This document shows positions 54,603-64,000 of a DNA stretch of 64,000 nt, in pieces; position 1 is the stretch's first letter; every line of letters starts with the position of its first letter. Both the position numbers and the translations under genes were made by a program. Under the pieces are notes generated by a model, which did no database searches, had not been told where the DNA came from, and saw only the letters and a list, made by a program, of their open reading frames with translations. This DNA comes from Rhynchonema sp. JSB1_4 (taxonomy: Eukaryota; Nematoda; Chromadorea; Monhysterida; Xyalidae). The stretch lies in the NCBI GenBank assembly GCA_030248065.1, contig JASAMV010002743.1:24921-88920 (forward strand), read 5' to 3'.

Positions 54603-55100
54603 TATTTGTGTCTTCAGTCAGACACAGTCTTTTACAATTTACCATTAATCTTGCAACTTGTTTAGTTTTCATAGTTTGTAGTTTGTTACTTTTCTAGTAT
54701 TATGTTGTTGATTCTACTTTACTCATGTTTGTGTTAAGCTAAGAGTTGATGCGCTTTAGCAACATTTATGTTTGTCTTCTTCGTAACTCACGTAGTCAAT
54801 CCTTTGTCGGCACATTGGTTGTTTGTATCATTCGTAACAGACCCAGTGTGCATCATCATACTCATCTCTATTTAAGGTCATGCGTTCTCGTATGATTATT
54901 CTGCTTGTCTGTCTCATTCAGTCCTTTGACGCACTGCGTGAGTCGTGAATAACGTATCGTATTATAACTTTATGTTCGTGTATTGTGCAATCTTAACGTG
55001 TTCCATAACCTTGTAATAAAAAGATAAAGCACATCATTGCAACGTAACTGCACATTCAAGCTAAACTAAGTCAAAGTCAGGAAAGTCCACTTCATCACAT
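54603..55100 (+). mobile_element. Probable LTR (promoter and polyadenylation signals) of the Pao/BEL element
   Basis: A TATTTAAG box at 54868-54876 is followed about 140 bp later by AATAAA at 55015-55020 and CA dinucleotides, which is the U3-R-U5 order. Exact ends cannot be set because no second LTR copy is present to the right of the element. The leader from 55100 to 55567 has no open frame; a TGGCGCTATCTGGAAC stretch at 55431 is a weak primer-binding-site candidate. Confidence 0.5.
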
Positions 55101-55566
55101 TGGGCAGCGACCGTAATCAATTTTGGTGATCGCTACTAACCGCCGCCCCCAGATCTTCTAAGTTTACAACCCGTGAGTTGTTTCTTGTTTCTCGCTGCCG
55201 CCCCAGAGGTTACCGTTTCCTTCCAAAGTCAACGGTAGTTAGCATTCCAAAAATCTTCAGTTTCTTTTAGATCACGTTTCAGGTTCGCTGTAACACGCAC
55301 ACCTCTTCCTTTGTGAGCCGCAAAACTTCTCACACGGGTTCCCTATCGTATATAATCCGGTGCAGGGTAATACTCGGCCGTTTAGCTTTTGGTGTTCCGT
55401 CCTCCAATCGCACTTGGTTATACCAGTCGTTTGGCGCTATCTGGAACCCCGTGCGAGTGTGAGTAGATAAAATTTCGCACAAACCCGAAACCCCGTAACT
55501 TCGTTACGTTATATTTAACTGGCACAAATTGGGCAGGTAACACAGGTTATTCAGCCTGCCATCATT

Positions 55567-56338
55567 ATGTCGACCAGCGTGGAGAAAACCGAATCGGTAA
55601 AGACCGATGTATCGAGTGGAAGCGGTTCGAATGGCAACATCGCATCCGGACAACTGTTCGCGTACACCATCCTCAACCAACTCGAAACAGTCGAACGAAG
55701 AGTCCGAGACTATGGTAAAGATCACGATCCGAATCGAATGAAGAGTAAACTAGTTTCAGCAATAACACCTGCAGAACATCGCGAGTTGGTGAAGAAATTT
55801 ATCGAGAAGACTGACAGAGCGGTGCAGTTTTACGACGATCAAATTGCAACCCTCAATAACGCATTGAGCATTTCTAACAGTCGTGGGACGTTATGCCCAA
55901 GAAGGTGAACTCGAGCAAGAAGAAACGTCAATGCTGACAAAGACCAAGTATTTCAGCCTAATGAAGAACAATCTTGATCGGGAACGAGAACGGTGGGTTC
56001 AAACGAAGACAGAACTAACTGAATGGACAAGCAGAAAAGACGCAATACTACAACCAAAAGCAACAACACGACCGACGGTTGGCAGCCATTTTCCGAACAT
56101 GATGGCAGCATTTCAATCACGTGACTATAACACTCCTGCTAGACTTGGTCAACAATGGAGACAGGAAATGTCAATTCAACAACCACAAAGCACACTTGGA
56201 CCCCAACGACACCAGCAACAACCCCAACTTCAGCAACAACAAAGCCAAGAGAGTGCTCAACCGTATTTGCGGCGCATCGAGCCTGATCCGTTCTGGACTG
56301 CGTTCCGGTCCGGTGGCCCGATTAGTGGCACACCACCC

Positions 56339-56399
<61 letters not shown>

Positions 56400-56401
56400 G
56401 C

Positions 56402-56436
<35 letters not shown>

Positions 56437-56467
56437 GAACAACAACAATAACAACAACAACAACAGC

Positions 56468-56512
<45 letters not shown>

Positions 56513-58419
56513 AGCAACAACAAAGATCAGTTTCGCCACATCTGGGAAGAAGAAGATGTTGACACATACGCATTTGAAGACTGCGTCCGCAACGCCAAGA
56601 TTCAGTTCCTGGGTTACAAGGGACGAAGTTCGATGGTAGTGATCTAACGGCCAACGTTCATTACGTTCGTGGAAAACGTAATCAACTCGAAAACAAGAGT
56701 ATCCAACCTGCTCAAATTCTCGATCGTCAAGGGGTTGACAAATGGAGAAGCGCTCGCATTTTTAAATGCGATCCCGGCGACCAACGAAAACTACGCTCAT
56801 GCTTTAGCAATGCTCAGAGACAAATACAACAAACCGCATCAGATACTCGAAACGATCCATGAGGAACTGTTTCGAATTCCAATGGCAACGTTCTCGGTAG
56901 AGTCAATGACAAAAACACTGGACCAACTGAAGATCGTGTCCTACAAGCTAATCGCTGCCGGTGATGATCTTAACCACTGGGGAATTAGGCGCACGATCAA
57001 GGCAACGATACCAGAACGCGCACTCGAAAGAATCGTGCAAAGACTTAGGCCTGAAGAGCAATCAACTGAGAATTTGATGCGTGAATTCGAATTGGTAATT
57101 GATCAAGAAAGGTCGTTAGCAAATGCTAGAAGATCGAGACAACAGCATTCAGCGAACGTGAGGACCAGTGGATACCAAAGCTACCGGTCACCTCGGTCCC
57201 CAAGACGTAACGGTCCCTCCAGAATGATGGCAGAAAATACAACTGACATCATGCACGCGCATGCAAGAGCGCAAAGTCCGACACAGAAGAAAGTCGTCAG
57301 ATTCAAGGACCGAACATCAAGTCCAAAACCTCAAAGGAGGAGAAGGTCAGTATCACCGCTGAAGCAACAACAACCGTACGCCTGCGTGTATTGCGACAAG
57401 AACGATCATTCTCACTCACGGTGTCCACAGGTAAAAACAGTGAGGGACAGACAAAGCAAACTTGTAAAGGATGGACGCTGCTTCGTGTGTCTTCAGAAGA
57501 ATCATAATGCGAAAGAGTGCGAGATGAAGAACGACGCTATGTGCAGACGATGTGACAAGCCTGGACATCATACGTCGTTGTGCATTCGGTATGAGGCACG
57601 GTCAAATCAGAAGAAGACACACGTCAATGCAATCTTTGATGCCGAACCATTCCATCAAGAAGAAGAAATCGAACCCGAACAAGGCATTCACATTGACTAC
57701 GAAGAAGAAGAATTGGCCAGAATGTTCGACGATTTGGATTTGCATGACGGTATGACTGAACCATCTGACCAATCTGATCCCGAGACCACAGAATTCATGA
57801 AAATGACTGTGAGAAACCCAAACACGATTGACGGCGCCTACATGATGCTTCCGGTAAGAACTGGTGCTCACACCAATTCCGGACCCATTAATGAACTTGG
57901 CGCAACAATTGATAACCTGTGTGGCCGTTCGTGGTTGGAAGAAGATGAAGCAAAGAAGCTATCACTACCAATTATCAACCACGGAAGTCTGAAAATCGGC
58001 GTTGCGCTCGGCATGGACGGAGCAACGGTTCCAGACCGACAAACGCAAGTCAATCTTTCATGTTTGGACGGCACAACGTATACGTGCCAGGTCAACGTGT
58101 CACCAACCATTTCCGGTGATCTGCCACAACCGAAAATGACGATTTACGACAAAGAGTTTCTGAAGGACAACCACCCAGAACTAGTCGTACAACAACAATG
58201 GGTGAACAAAAAGAAAACCACAAGACCAAAATATTGTTGGGAATGAATGCGTTCACTCACATAATGGACTTTGACCGAAAGCTCATCCCGTTGCCTTCTA
58301 GTCTCAGCATCATTTTTACCAAATTCGGACAAACGTTAGCTGAAAAGAAGACGTCACAAGACGCCAAGTGGCTATTCAATAAGAACAGCACGACTTGCCA
58401 CATGGACGCTGACGACTGA
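55567..58419 (+). pseudogene. Pao/BEL-type gag and aspartic-protease region, broken by frameshifts
   Basis: Starts at ATG 55567. The frame changes near 55885-55905, ends at a stop at 56645, resumes in another frame near 56669 and changes again near 58200, so at least three lesions are present. Recognisable parts are a coiled-coil gag N-terminus; a Gln-rich then about 60-residue poly-Asn stretch (AAC repeats, 56337-56523); the Pao/BEL gag core (KFSIVKGLTNGEALAFL, HALAMLRDKYNKP); three CCHC zinc knuckles (57379-57593, each C-x2-C-x4-H-x4-C); and a DUF1758-like protease segment ending with the conserved LLGMNAF box at 58237. It encodes nothing intact. The frames were not joined here. Confidence 0.85.
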
Positions 58420-59370
58420 TCAAATTGCTGAAGAACACTTTCGCAAAACGGCGAAGTATGTGCCTGAACCGGGCACAGACCGCACACGAATACAAGTCGA
58501 CCTACCACCAAGGCCTATTGAAAATGGAGGAAAACGTCCGCAGCTGAAGACAAATCGACAGCAAGCGTTGAAGATGGCCTACTGTGTGCGAGACAATCTG
58601 AAAGAAAACCCTCAGATGTTGAAACAATATCCTGAGACCATCTGGTCCTACGTGAAGAACGGTTACGCAATGGAATGCGACAAACGCTTAATGTATTACA
58701 CTCGAGACATTACCTATGCATCTGTGAGCTCGCATCGCTGTAACAAAGCGGGGGAATGCTATGGAAACTTCTGCGATAACGTCAAAACAGAAACCAAGCT
58801 GGCTGAGTTCCAGTCACATGAATCTAATAAGAAGCCAGGCCATACATACTGTGTCACCATCACATTGCAAGAAGTGTTTGGTTGTTTACTAATGAGCGGT
58901 TCGTGTGTTTTCTATCGTAATTACGCAAAAGAGATGAGCAGTCACATCTATGAAGTGTTCGACTGTCCTTCCTACACGATGCATCGAACTGACGCCCGGC
59001 ATCCGTACGGAGTTTGAGCAGTTCGAGTTAACAGTCACCGGAAACATATGCCGTATATCAGCAACGGAGAACAGATCATACGCACCATACGCATCCAAAA
59101 CGGATCTTAACCGCATCTGAGCCAGGCAATTTTTAATGCGACACCAGAAACGTAGCTGCAACAATGAGTGAAAAATGTCGATTTTTACCATCGGTGTGTT
59201 CTTGTAACCCTACTCGTGAGTCACCGAATTGCATCTGCGTCAACAATGACATGCAATCGCTGTTTGAAAGTGAAGAATTACTGCTGCCGACAAGAGCTGA
59301 GCAACACCTGATACGACCTTCAAACAACAATGTGAAGATTGAAGTCAGTTCTCAGCATCCTCAGTGATTT
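58420..59370 (+). pseudogene. Env-like fragment (phlebovirus G2-like glycoprotein) of the Pao element, pol missing
   Basis: An open frame of 186 codons ends at 59017, and a shorter frame resumes at 59164-59367. The sequence is cysteine-rich and has the spacing of the phlebovirus glycoprotein G2-like env proteins that nematode Pao elements carry, with a related C-terminal piece in the second frame. Only about 30-50 bp separate the end of the protease region from this frame, so reverse transcriptase, RNase H and integrase (normally about 3 kb) are absent. The copy cannot transpose on its own and the fragment has internal disruptions. Described only; not reconstructed. Confidence 0.7.
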
Positions 59371-59562
59371 ACCATTCAGCATCCCGTTAGCCCGTCAGAA
59401 AGCATCCTCAGAGATTTATCAATCAGCATCCCGTTGGCCCGTTAGAAGGATCCTCAGAGATTCACCACTCTGCATGCCGTTAGCCCGTTAGAAATAATTC
59501 CCAGAGATATACCACTTAGCATCCCATTAGCCCGTCAGAAAGCATCCTCAGAGATTTACCAT
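59354..59562. repeat. 47-bp tandem repeat, about 4.4 units, right of the env fragment
   Basis: The unit starts GCATCCCGTTAGCCCGTCAG, then AAAGCATCCTCAGAGATTTA. It has the same period and box as the array at 54277-54602 but a distinct variant (AGCCCGTCAG in place of AACCTTTGCG). It ends at a junction into unrelated sequence, with no LTR. Confidence 0.9.
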
Positions 59563-59856
59563 TCGTGGTTTCATGGTTTCCCATGTTTATCATTTTTGTC
59601 AAGCTGCTCATTACCAAGAAAGCTCAGTAAAATAAATGGGCAATGAGTTTTCTAAACACAGCGAGTATGATGATCAACACAAAGAAAATACTTCAAATTT
59701 AACACGTGCTCATTTTCCAATAGTCAAAACTGAATATCCTTGCCACGCGTTCAACTTAAATGCAAAAATGTCGCCAAACTCACAAACACACTCAGTTCCT
59801 ATTTTAGTATAGATTAACACATACGAAGTCAAGCTGTTTTGCGCGTATGGGAACAG

Positions 59857-60375
59857 GGAGCACTTTCTATTTCATACTATAAAAACTTACAAATTGTAGC
59901 CAAAAGTTACAAGCAATAGTAAGTCAACTTTCCAAAATAATTTTGTACCCGCCAGTTACATTTTTTGTAGCTGGATACAATAGGGCTAAAATCTTTCGAT
60001 TGCACGATTTTCTTTCGCTTAGGCAACCATGAAAACACATGTTTAATAAAATTTGTTTCCAATAAATTGCATCTAGAGATGATAAACATTATTTAAAAAC
60101 TCGGGCCCAGGTCAAATAATGTATAAACAATCAAATTGTGTCGAGTTAGGACGGTCCCACCGGTGTGCACCCAGTTACAATTTTTCTCTTTCTTACAATG
60201 CGAGTTACAAAATTTTCTTTTGTAGCTGAATACAATTGTACCCAGTTACAATTGTAACTTCTTACAATGGTATCACTCACAATTGTAAGTGCGTGAAGTG
60301 ACTCTTGTACCTGGGTACAAATTGTAGCGTTTTTTTATAAGAACTTTCAATTTGAATGAAATAGAAAGTGCTCCC
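59857..60375. mobile_element. MITE with GGGAGCACTTTCTATTTCAT termini
   Basis: GGGAGCACTTTCTATTTCAT at the left is exactly repeated, inverted, at the right (ATGAAATAGAAAGTGCTCCC). The interior has repeated TTACAATTGTAAC-type blocks. The MITE B copy at 60383 starts within 10 bp of its right end. Confidence 0.8.
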
Positions 60376-60382
60376 AGATCTC

Positions 60383-60750
60383 ATGTACCCAACCACGAAC
60401 TCATGAGACGACTTTTATTGAAGTTGAATTGTGCGGATCCAATAATGTTCCGGTTCCATGTATTTCGAAAATGAAAGAAAGAGAAACGCACGTATTTTTA
60501 AAGAAAACACGCTCTCCACCTCGGGGCGTAAATTCCCTTTTGACTCCCAAAACATTTGTGTGTTAAACAACGTTGCTGTTCGCGTAAGCAACAAATTGAG
60601 GTCAGCCAGCTGGAGCCTGGAACTTGCCATCATCTCTCTCGGCCCAATCTCTTTCCTTTGTTTGTAAAAACACGTGTACCCGGAGCATTTTTGAATCTGG
60701 CCAAGCAAGCTTTAAAAAAACTCGTCTCATGAGCTCGCGGTTGGACTATA
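60383..60750. mobile_element. MITE family B, copy 2 (inverted)
   Basis: ACTCATGAGACGACTTTTAT at the left and GTCTCATGAGCTCGCGGTTG at the right, reverse orientation to the copy at 38299-38658. It includes the reverse complement of the shared core (AATTGAGGTCAGCCAGCTGG near 60594). Confidence 0.82.
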
Positions 60751-61143
60751 CATCACACGAGTTGCATTGTGAATTGAGTTTTACCACCAATTCGTTACGA
60801 TACGAGCATAAATTCACTTTATGCATTTTGGCATATTCCGTTGATATGCTTATAGCGAAGTTTCACTGCAATATGTGTTGAACGCGTAAGAAAATACTAA
60901 AAGCAAAGAGTGCACAAGCCGGTGCCTTTTTTCTGGAAAGGACTGGTGCAGTGCGGGTTTTAGTTTAGTTTTGCTCTTACGCCATATCGCTCGTCAGTCA
61001 TCCAACCGTTGCCAAACAGAGTCGTACAAGCGCCAGTTGCCGGACCTTTTAGTGCTGAAAGAAAAACCGTTTGCAGATTGCACTTTTTTACATTAAAAAT
61101 AAGGAGCAGGAAAATGCAGTGCCTTTGTTTGTTTGGGATGAAC

Positions 61144-61729
61144 GTACCGGAGAATGTCAAATAAGCCCCCTGGGGGCTTAATTGGGACACACTTCGGGTT
61201 TGAGATTTCAGACAAAAATAATTTCCCAAATAAGTCCCCACGTTGTATAAGCATGCGAAACATCGCAGAAAATGACCATAGTCTTTTATCTCAACATCCG
61301 AATTTTTTCGTCACTCTACTCTACAAGAGCTCTATTTGAAAAAGTGCGAAAATCAGATTTTGTGTCGAGTGTGTTTTTCCCAAATGGAGCCCGTGGAGAT
61401 CTACATATTTGGAAAGTCCTCAAAACTCCAACCAGTGATAAACTTTTTCATCCGTGTAATTTTCTGTCAGGACGTCGTTTAAATGTATCAGGACATTTGT
61501 GTGCACACACATGCGTACAAAACCACCGGAAAACATAAGTATATGCTGATATGGCGATGAAAACAGCCAATCTGCTGAAAATCAGCCATATTTGATAGAA
61601 AATTAGGCACCGATAGGGAGAAATATACGGTAAATCCCAATTCGAGCCCCATGGGGCTCTATTCGGGAAATCTACCGAATTGAGCATCGTGGGCACTATT
61701 CGGGGGCTGCTGACGGAAAACTCCGGTAT
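61144..61729. mobile_element. MITE of the TACCGGAG family with GAGCCCCATGGGGCTC palindromes
   Basis: Left end TACCGGAGAATGTC, right end GACGGAAAACTCCGGTA. Internal palindromes are CCCCCTGGGGG at 61166, GAGCCCCATGGGGCTC at 61644, and CACTATTCGGGGG near 61695. It resembles 32857-33268. Confidence 0.65.
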
Positions 61730-62450
61730 GTCCACTTTTTGTTGTTCTGTCCCCTTTTTAATATTTTTTGTCACATTTTGGAATGAAAATGCATGTTTCT
61801 GTGCATATTTTTGTTAACGATTCACAAAATTAATTTTAATTAATAATAATAATGAGAATATTCTCATGTAAATGGAACAATTTCACTCGCTCGAGGCAAC
61901 CCAACGCACGAAAAAACAATTTTCTTGATTGAGCCCCAAGGGAACTTTTTCCTCGCATTTTTGATCCTATGACGGAATGTATCCGAAACCATGAACACGG
62001 CGCGATATCCGAAATCCCTGAATATAGAATATCCGGATCTTTTTCGGGTACCAGCCTGTTTTTTGGATGTTCCGATCTGTGGACCAATCGGAGGCAATAT
62101 TCAGTGTCAAGAAGCTTCCGGATATTCCGTATTCCGTCGTGTTGGAGTGGAGGGTTCCGGTAGAGATATTCGTGTTCAATGCCGATTCTCCCCAGTACGA
62201 ATTGAAAATGAAAGAAAACTAGAAAAAAGCTGTACACTGACGTTCGATTTCACACACAAAGTAGCGAAGGTTGAGATTTCTATTCGATGTCGTCCAGTTG
62301 AACGATTGTGAATTGCTGACGAGTTTCAGGCAGGGCTCGCCTGGAAAACTGAAGAATATTGGTGATTGCCCATCCGACTTCACAGTCGCAAATGATGGGT
62401 ATTCATCATACATGGCTCGTTTGCGGGACGGTCAGTACTTAAGAACGGGC
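61730..62450. other. Stretch without a supported gene, between MITE and minisatellite
   Basis: Contains ATCCGGA/TCCGGAT-rich sequence at 61980-62160 and short open frames on both strands. None has splice-site support or family resemblance. Confidence 0.5.
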
Positions 62451-64000
62451 CGGTTTCACGGATACCTTGCACGAGACCTCAAGTGGTAAAAAAATCGACG
62501 AAATTCACGGATATCTTGCACGAGACCTTTTTTAGAAAATTTTCACGGATACCTTGTACGAGACCCCAAATTGTAAAAAATCGACGAAATTCACGGATAC
62601 CTTGCACGAGACCCCTAACGCGTAATCACGGATACCATGCACGCGGCTTGGGAAACATCACGGATACCTTGTACACTGATGTAAAACTATCACGGATACC
62701 TTGTACACTGCTACAAAAACATCACGGTACCCTTGCACGCTGCTACAAAGACGTCACGGACACCTTGTACACCGCTATAAAAACATCACGGACACCTTGT
62801 ACACTGCCATGAAAACGTCACGGCACCCTTGTACACTGCTAAAAAACACCACGGAACCCTTGTACACTGCTATAAAAACGTCACGGCACCCTTGTACACT
62901 GCTAAAAAAACACAACGGTACCCTTGTACACTGCTGCAAAAACACCACGGTACCCTTGTACACTGTTAAAAAAACAACACGGTACCCTTGTACACTGCTA
63001 TAAAAACACCACGGTACCCTTATACACTGCAAAAAAACACCACGGTACCCTTGTACACTGTTAAAAAACGTCACGGCACCTTTGTACACTTCTAAAAAAC
63101 ACCACGGTACCCTTGTACACTGCTACAAAAACACCACGGTACCCTTGTACACTGCTAAAAACACCACGGTGCCCTTGCACACTGCTATAAAAACATCACG
63201 GCACCCTTGTACACTGCTAAAAAAACATCACGGCACCCTTGTACACTGCTAAAAAAACACCACGGTACCCTTGTACACTGCTAAAAAAACACCACGGTAC
63301 CCTTGTACACTGCTAAAAAAACACCACGGTACCCTTGTACACTGCTACAAAAACACCACGGTACCCTTGTACACTGCTATAAAAACGTCACGGCACCCTT
63401 GTACACTGCTATGAAAACATCACGGTACCCTTGTACACTGCTAAAAAAACACCACGGTACCCTTGTACACTGCTATAAAAACGTCACGGCACCCTTGTAC
63501 ACTGCTAAAAAAACACCACGGTACCCTTGTACACTGCTACAAAAACACCACGGTACCCTTGTACACTGTTAAAAAACGTCACGGCACCCTTGTACACTGC
63601 TAAAAAAACACCACGGTACCCTTGTACACTGCTACAAAAACACCACGGTACCCTTGAAAAAAAAAGGTACACTGCTATAAACGTCACGACACCGTTCTAC
63701 ACTGCTAAAAAAAACACCCCCCTTCACTTAAAAAACACCCGTCCCGTCACGTCACTACCCTTGTACACTGCTACAAAAACACCACGGCACCCTTGTACAC
63801 TGCTATGAAAACGTCACGGTACCTTTGTACACTGCTACAAAAACACCACGGTACCCTTGTACACTGCTACAAAAACACCACGGTACCCTTGTACACTGTT
63901 AAAAAACGTCACGGTACCCTTGTACACTGCTACAAAAACACCACGGTACCCTTGTACACTGTTAAAAAACGTCACGGCACCCTTGTACACTGCTAAAAAA
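62451..64000. repeat. 31-33-bp minisatellite (CACGG..CCCTTGTACACTGCT) running off the right edge
   Basis: Head-to-tail units of the form CACGGTACCCTTGTACACTG plus CTA(A/C/T)AAAAACAC. The first ~200 bp are an older variant (CACGGATACCTTGCACGAGA). Variant units (CTAAAAAAAC, CTACAAAAAC, CTATAAAAACGT, TTAAAAAACGT) alternate in partly repeated order, e.g. 63300-63640, suggesting higher-order duplication. A scrambled patch lies at 63655-63760. Long open frames here only reflect the unit length. Confidence 0.95.

Noticed and set aside
62451..64000. CRISPR array
   Set aside because: The repeats are directly adjacent with no unique spacers, and the genome is eukaryotic. It is a minisatellite.

Overview
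This is nuclear DNA of a multicellular animal. Genes are split into many short exons by GT-AG introns of about 50-700 bp, and the gene products are typical of metazoans: a spectrin heavy chain, a C-type lectin-like domain and a PAN/Apple-like domain. There is an env-bearing Pao-type retrotransposon remnant and an unusually dense load of miniature inverted-repeat elements. Env-bearing Pao elements with a phlebovirus-G2-like protein are best known from nematodes. A nematode or other ecdysozoan host is therefore my best guess, but the sequence does not prove it.

Layout. (1) 67-17,970, minus strand: the N-terminal 2,364 residues of a beta-heavy spectrin (karst / SMA-1 / SPTBN5 type), read through 35 exons that stay in phase. 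The order is a Gln/Asn-rich head, two CH domains, spectrin repeats, an SH3 domain in repeat 5, then more repeats running off the left edge. Its introns hold a 644-bp GT microsatellite, a hAT-type element with an 8-bp target duplication, foldback elements and many copies of an 11-bp motif. (2) 17,971-32,289: intergenic, no convincing gene, several MITEs including a PIF/Harbinger-like element with TAA target duplications. (3) 32,290-35,832, plus strand: a proline-rich protein ending in a PEBP domain, six exons found, last exon not located. (4) 35,833-39,900: MITEs. (5) 39,909-54,118, minus strand: exons of secreted or surface-type proteins, namely a PAN-like exon pair, an EGF-like plus Thr-rich exon, and three exons that together make one C-type lectin-like domain. 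These may be one gene or several. (6) 42,728-48,672: a 5.9-kb inverted duplication whose two arms have each collected private transposon insertions, so each arm preserves the empty sites of the other. (7) 49,843-52,896, minus strand: an intronless 1,017-codon ORF of unknown family, lying inside the 4.5-kb intron of the lectin-domain gene and carrying a perfect HEXXH-x18-ExxxD gluzincin signature. (8) 54,277-59,562: a broken Pao/BEL retrotransposon with LTR, gag and protease-like parts and an env-like fragment, pol missing, bordered on both sides by related 47-bp tandem repeats. (9) 59,857-62,330: MITEs. (10) 62,451-64,000: a 31-33-bp minisatellite running off the right edge.

The most novel signals are the nested intronless gluzincin-like ORF, the TGATGTTTCAC motif (20 exact 10-mer copies where about 0.1 is expected), and MITEs with different termini that share one conserved core. 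All coordinates were worked out by hand from splice signals and reading frame. No search or alignment could be run.
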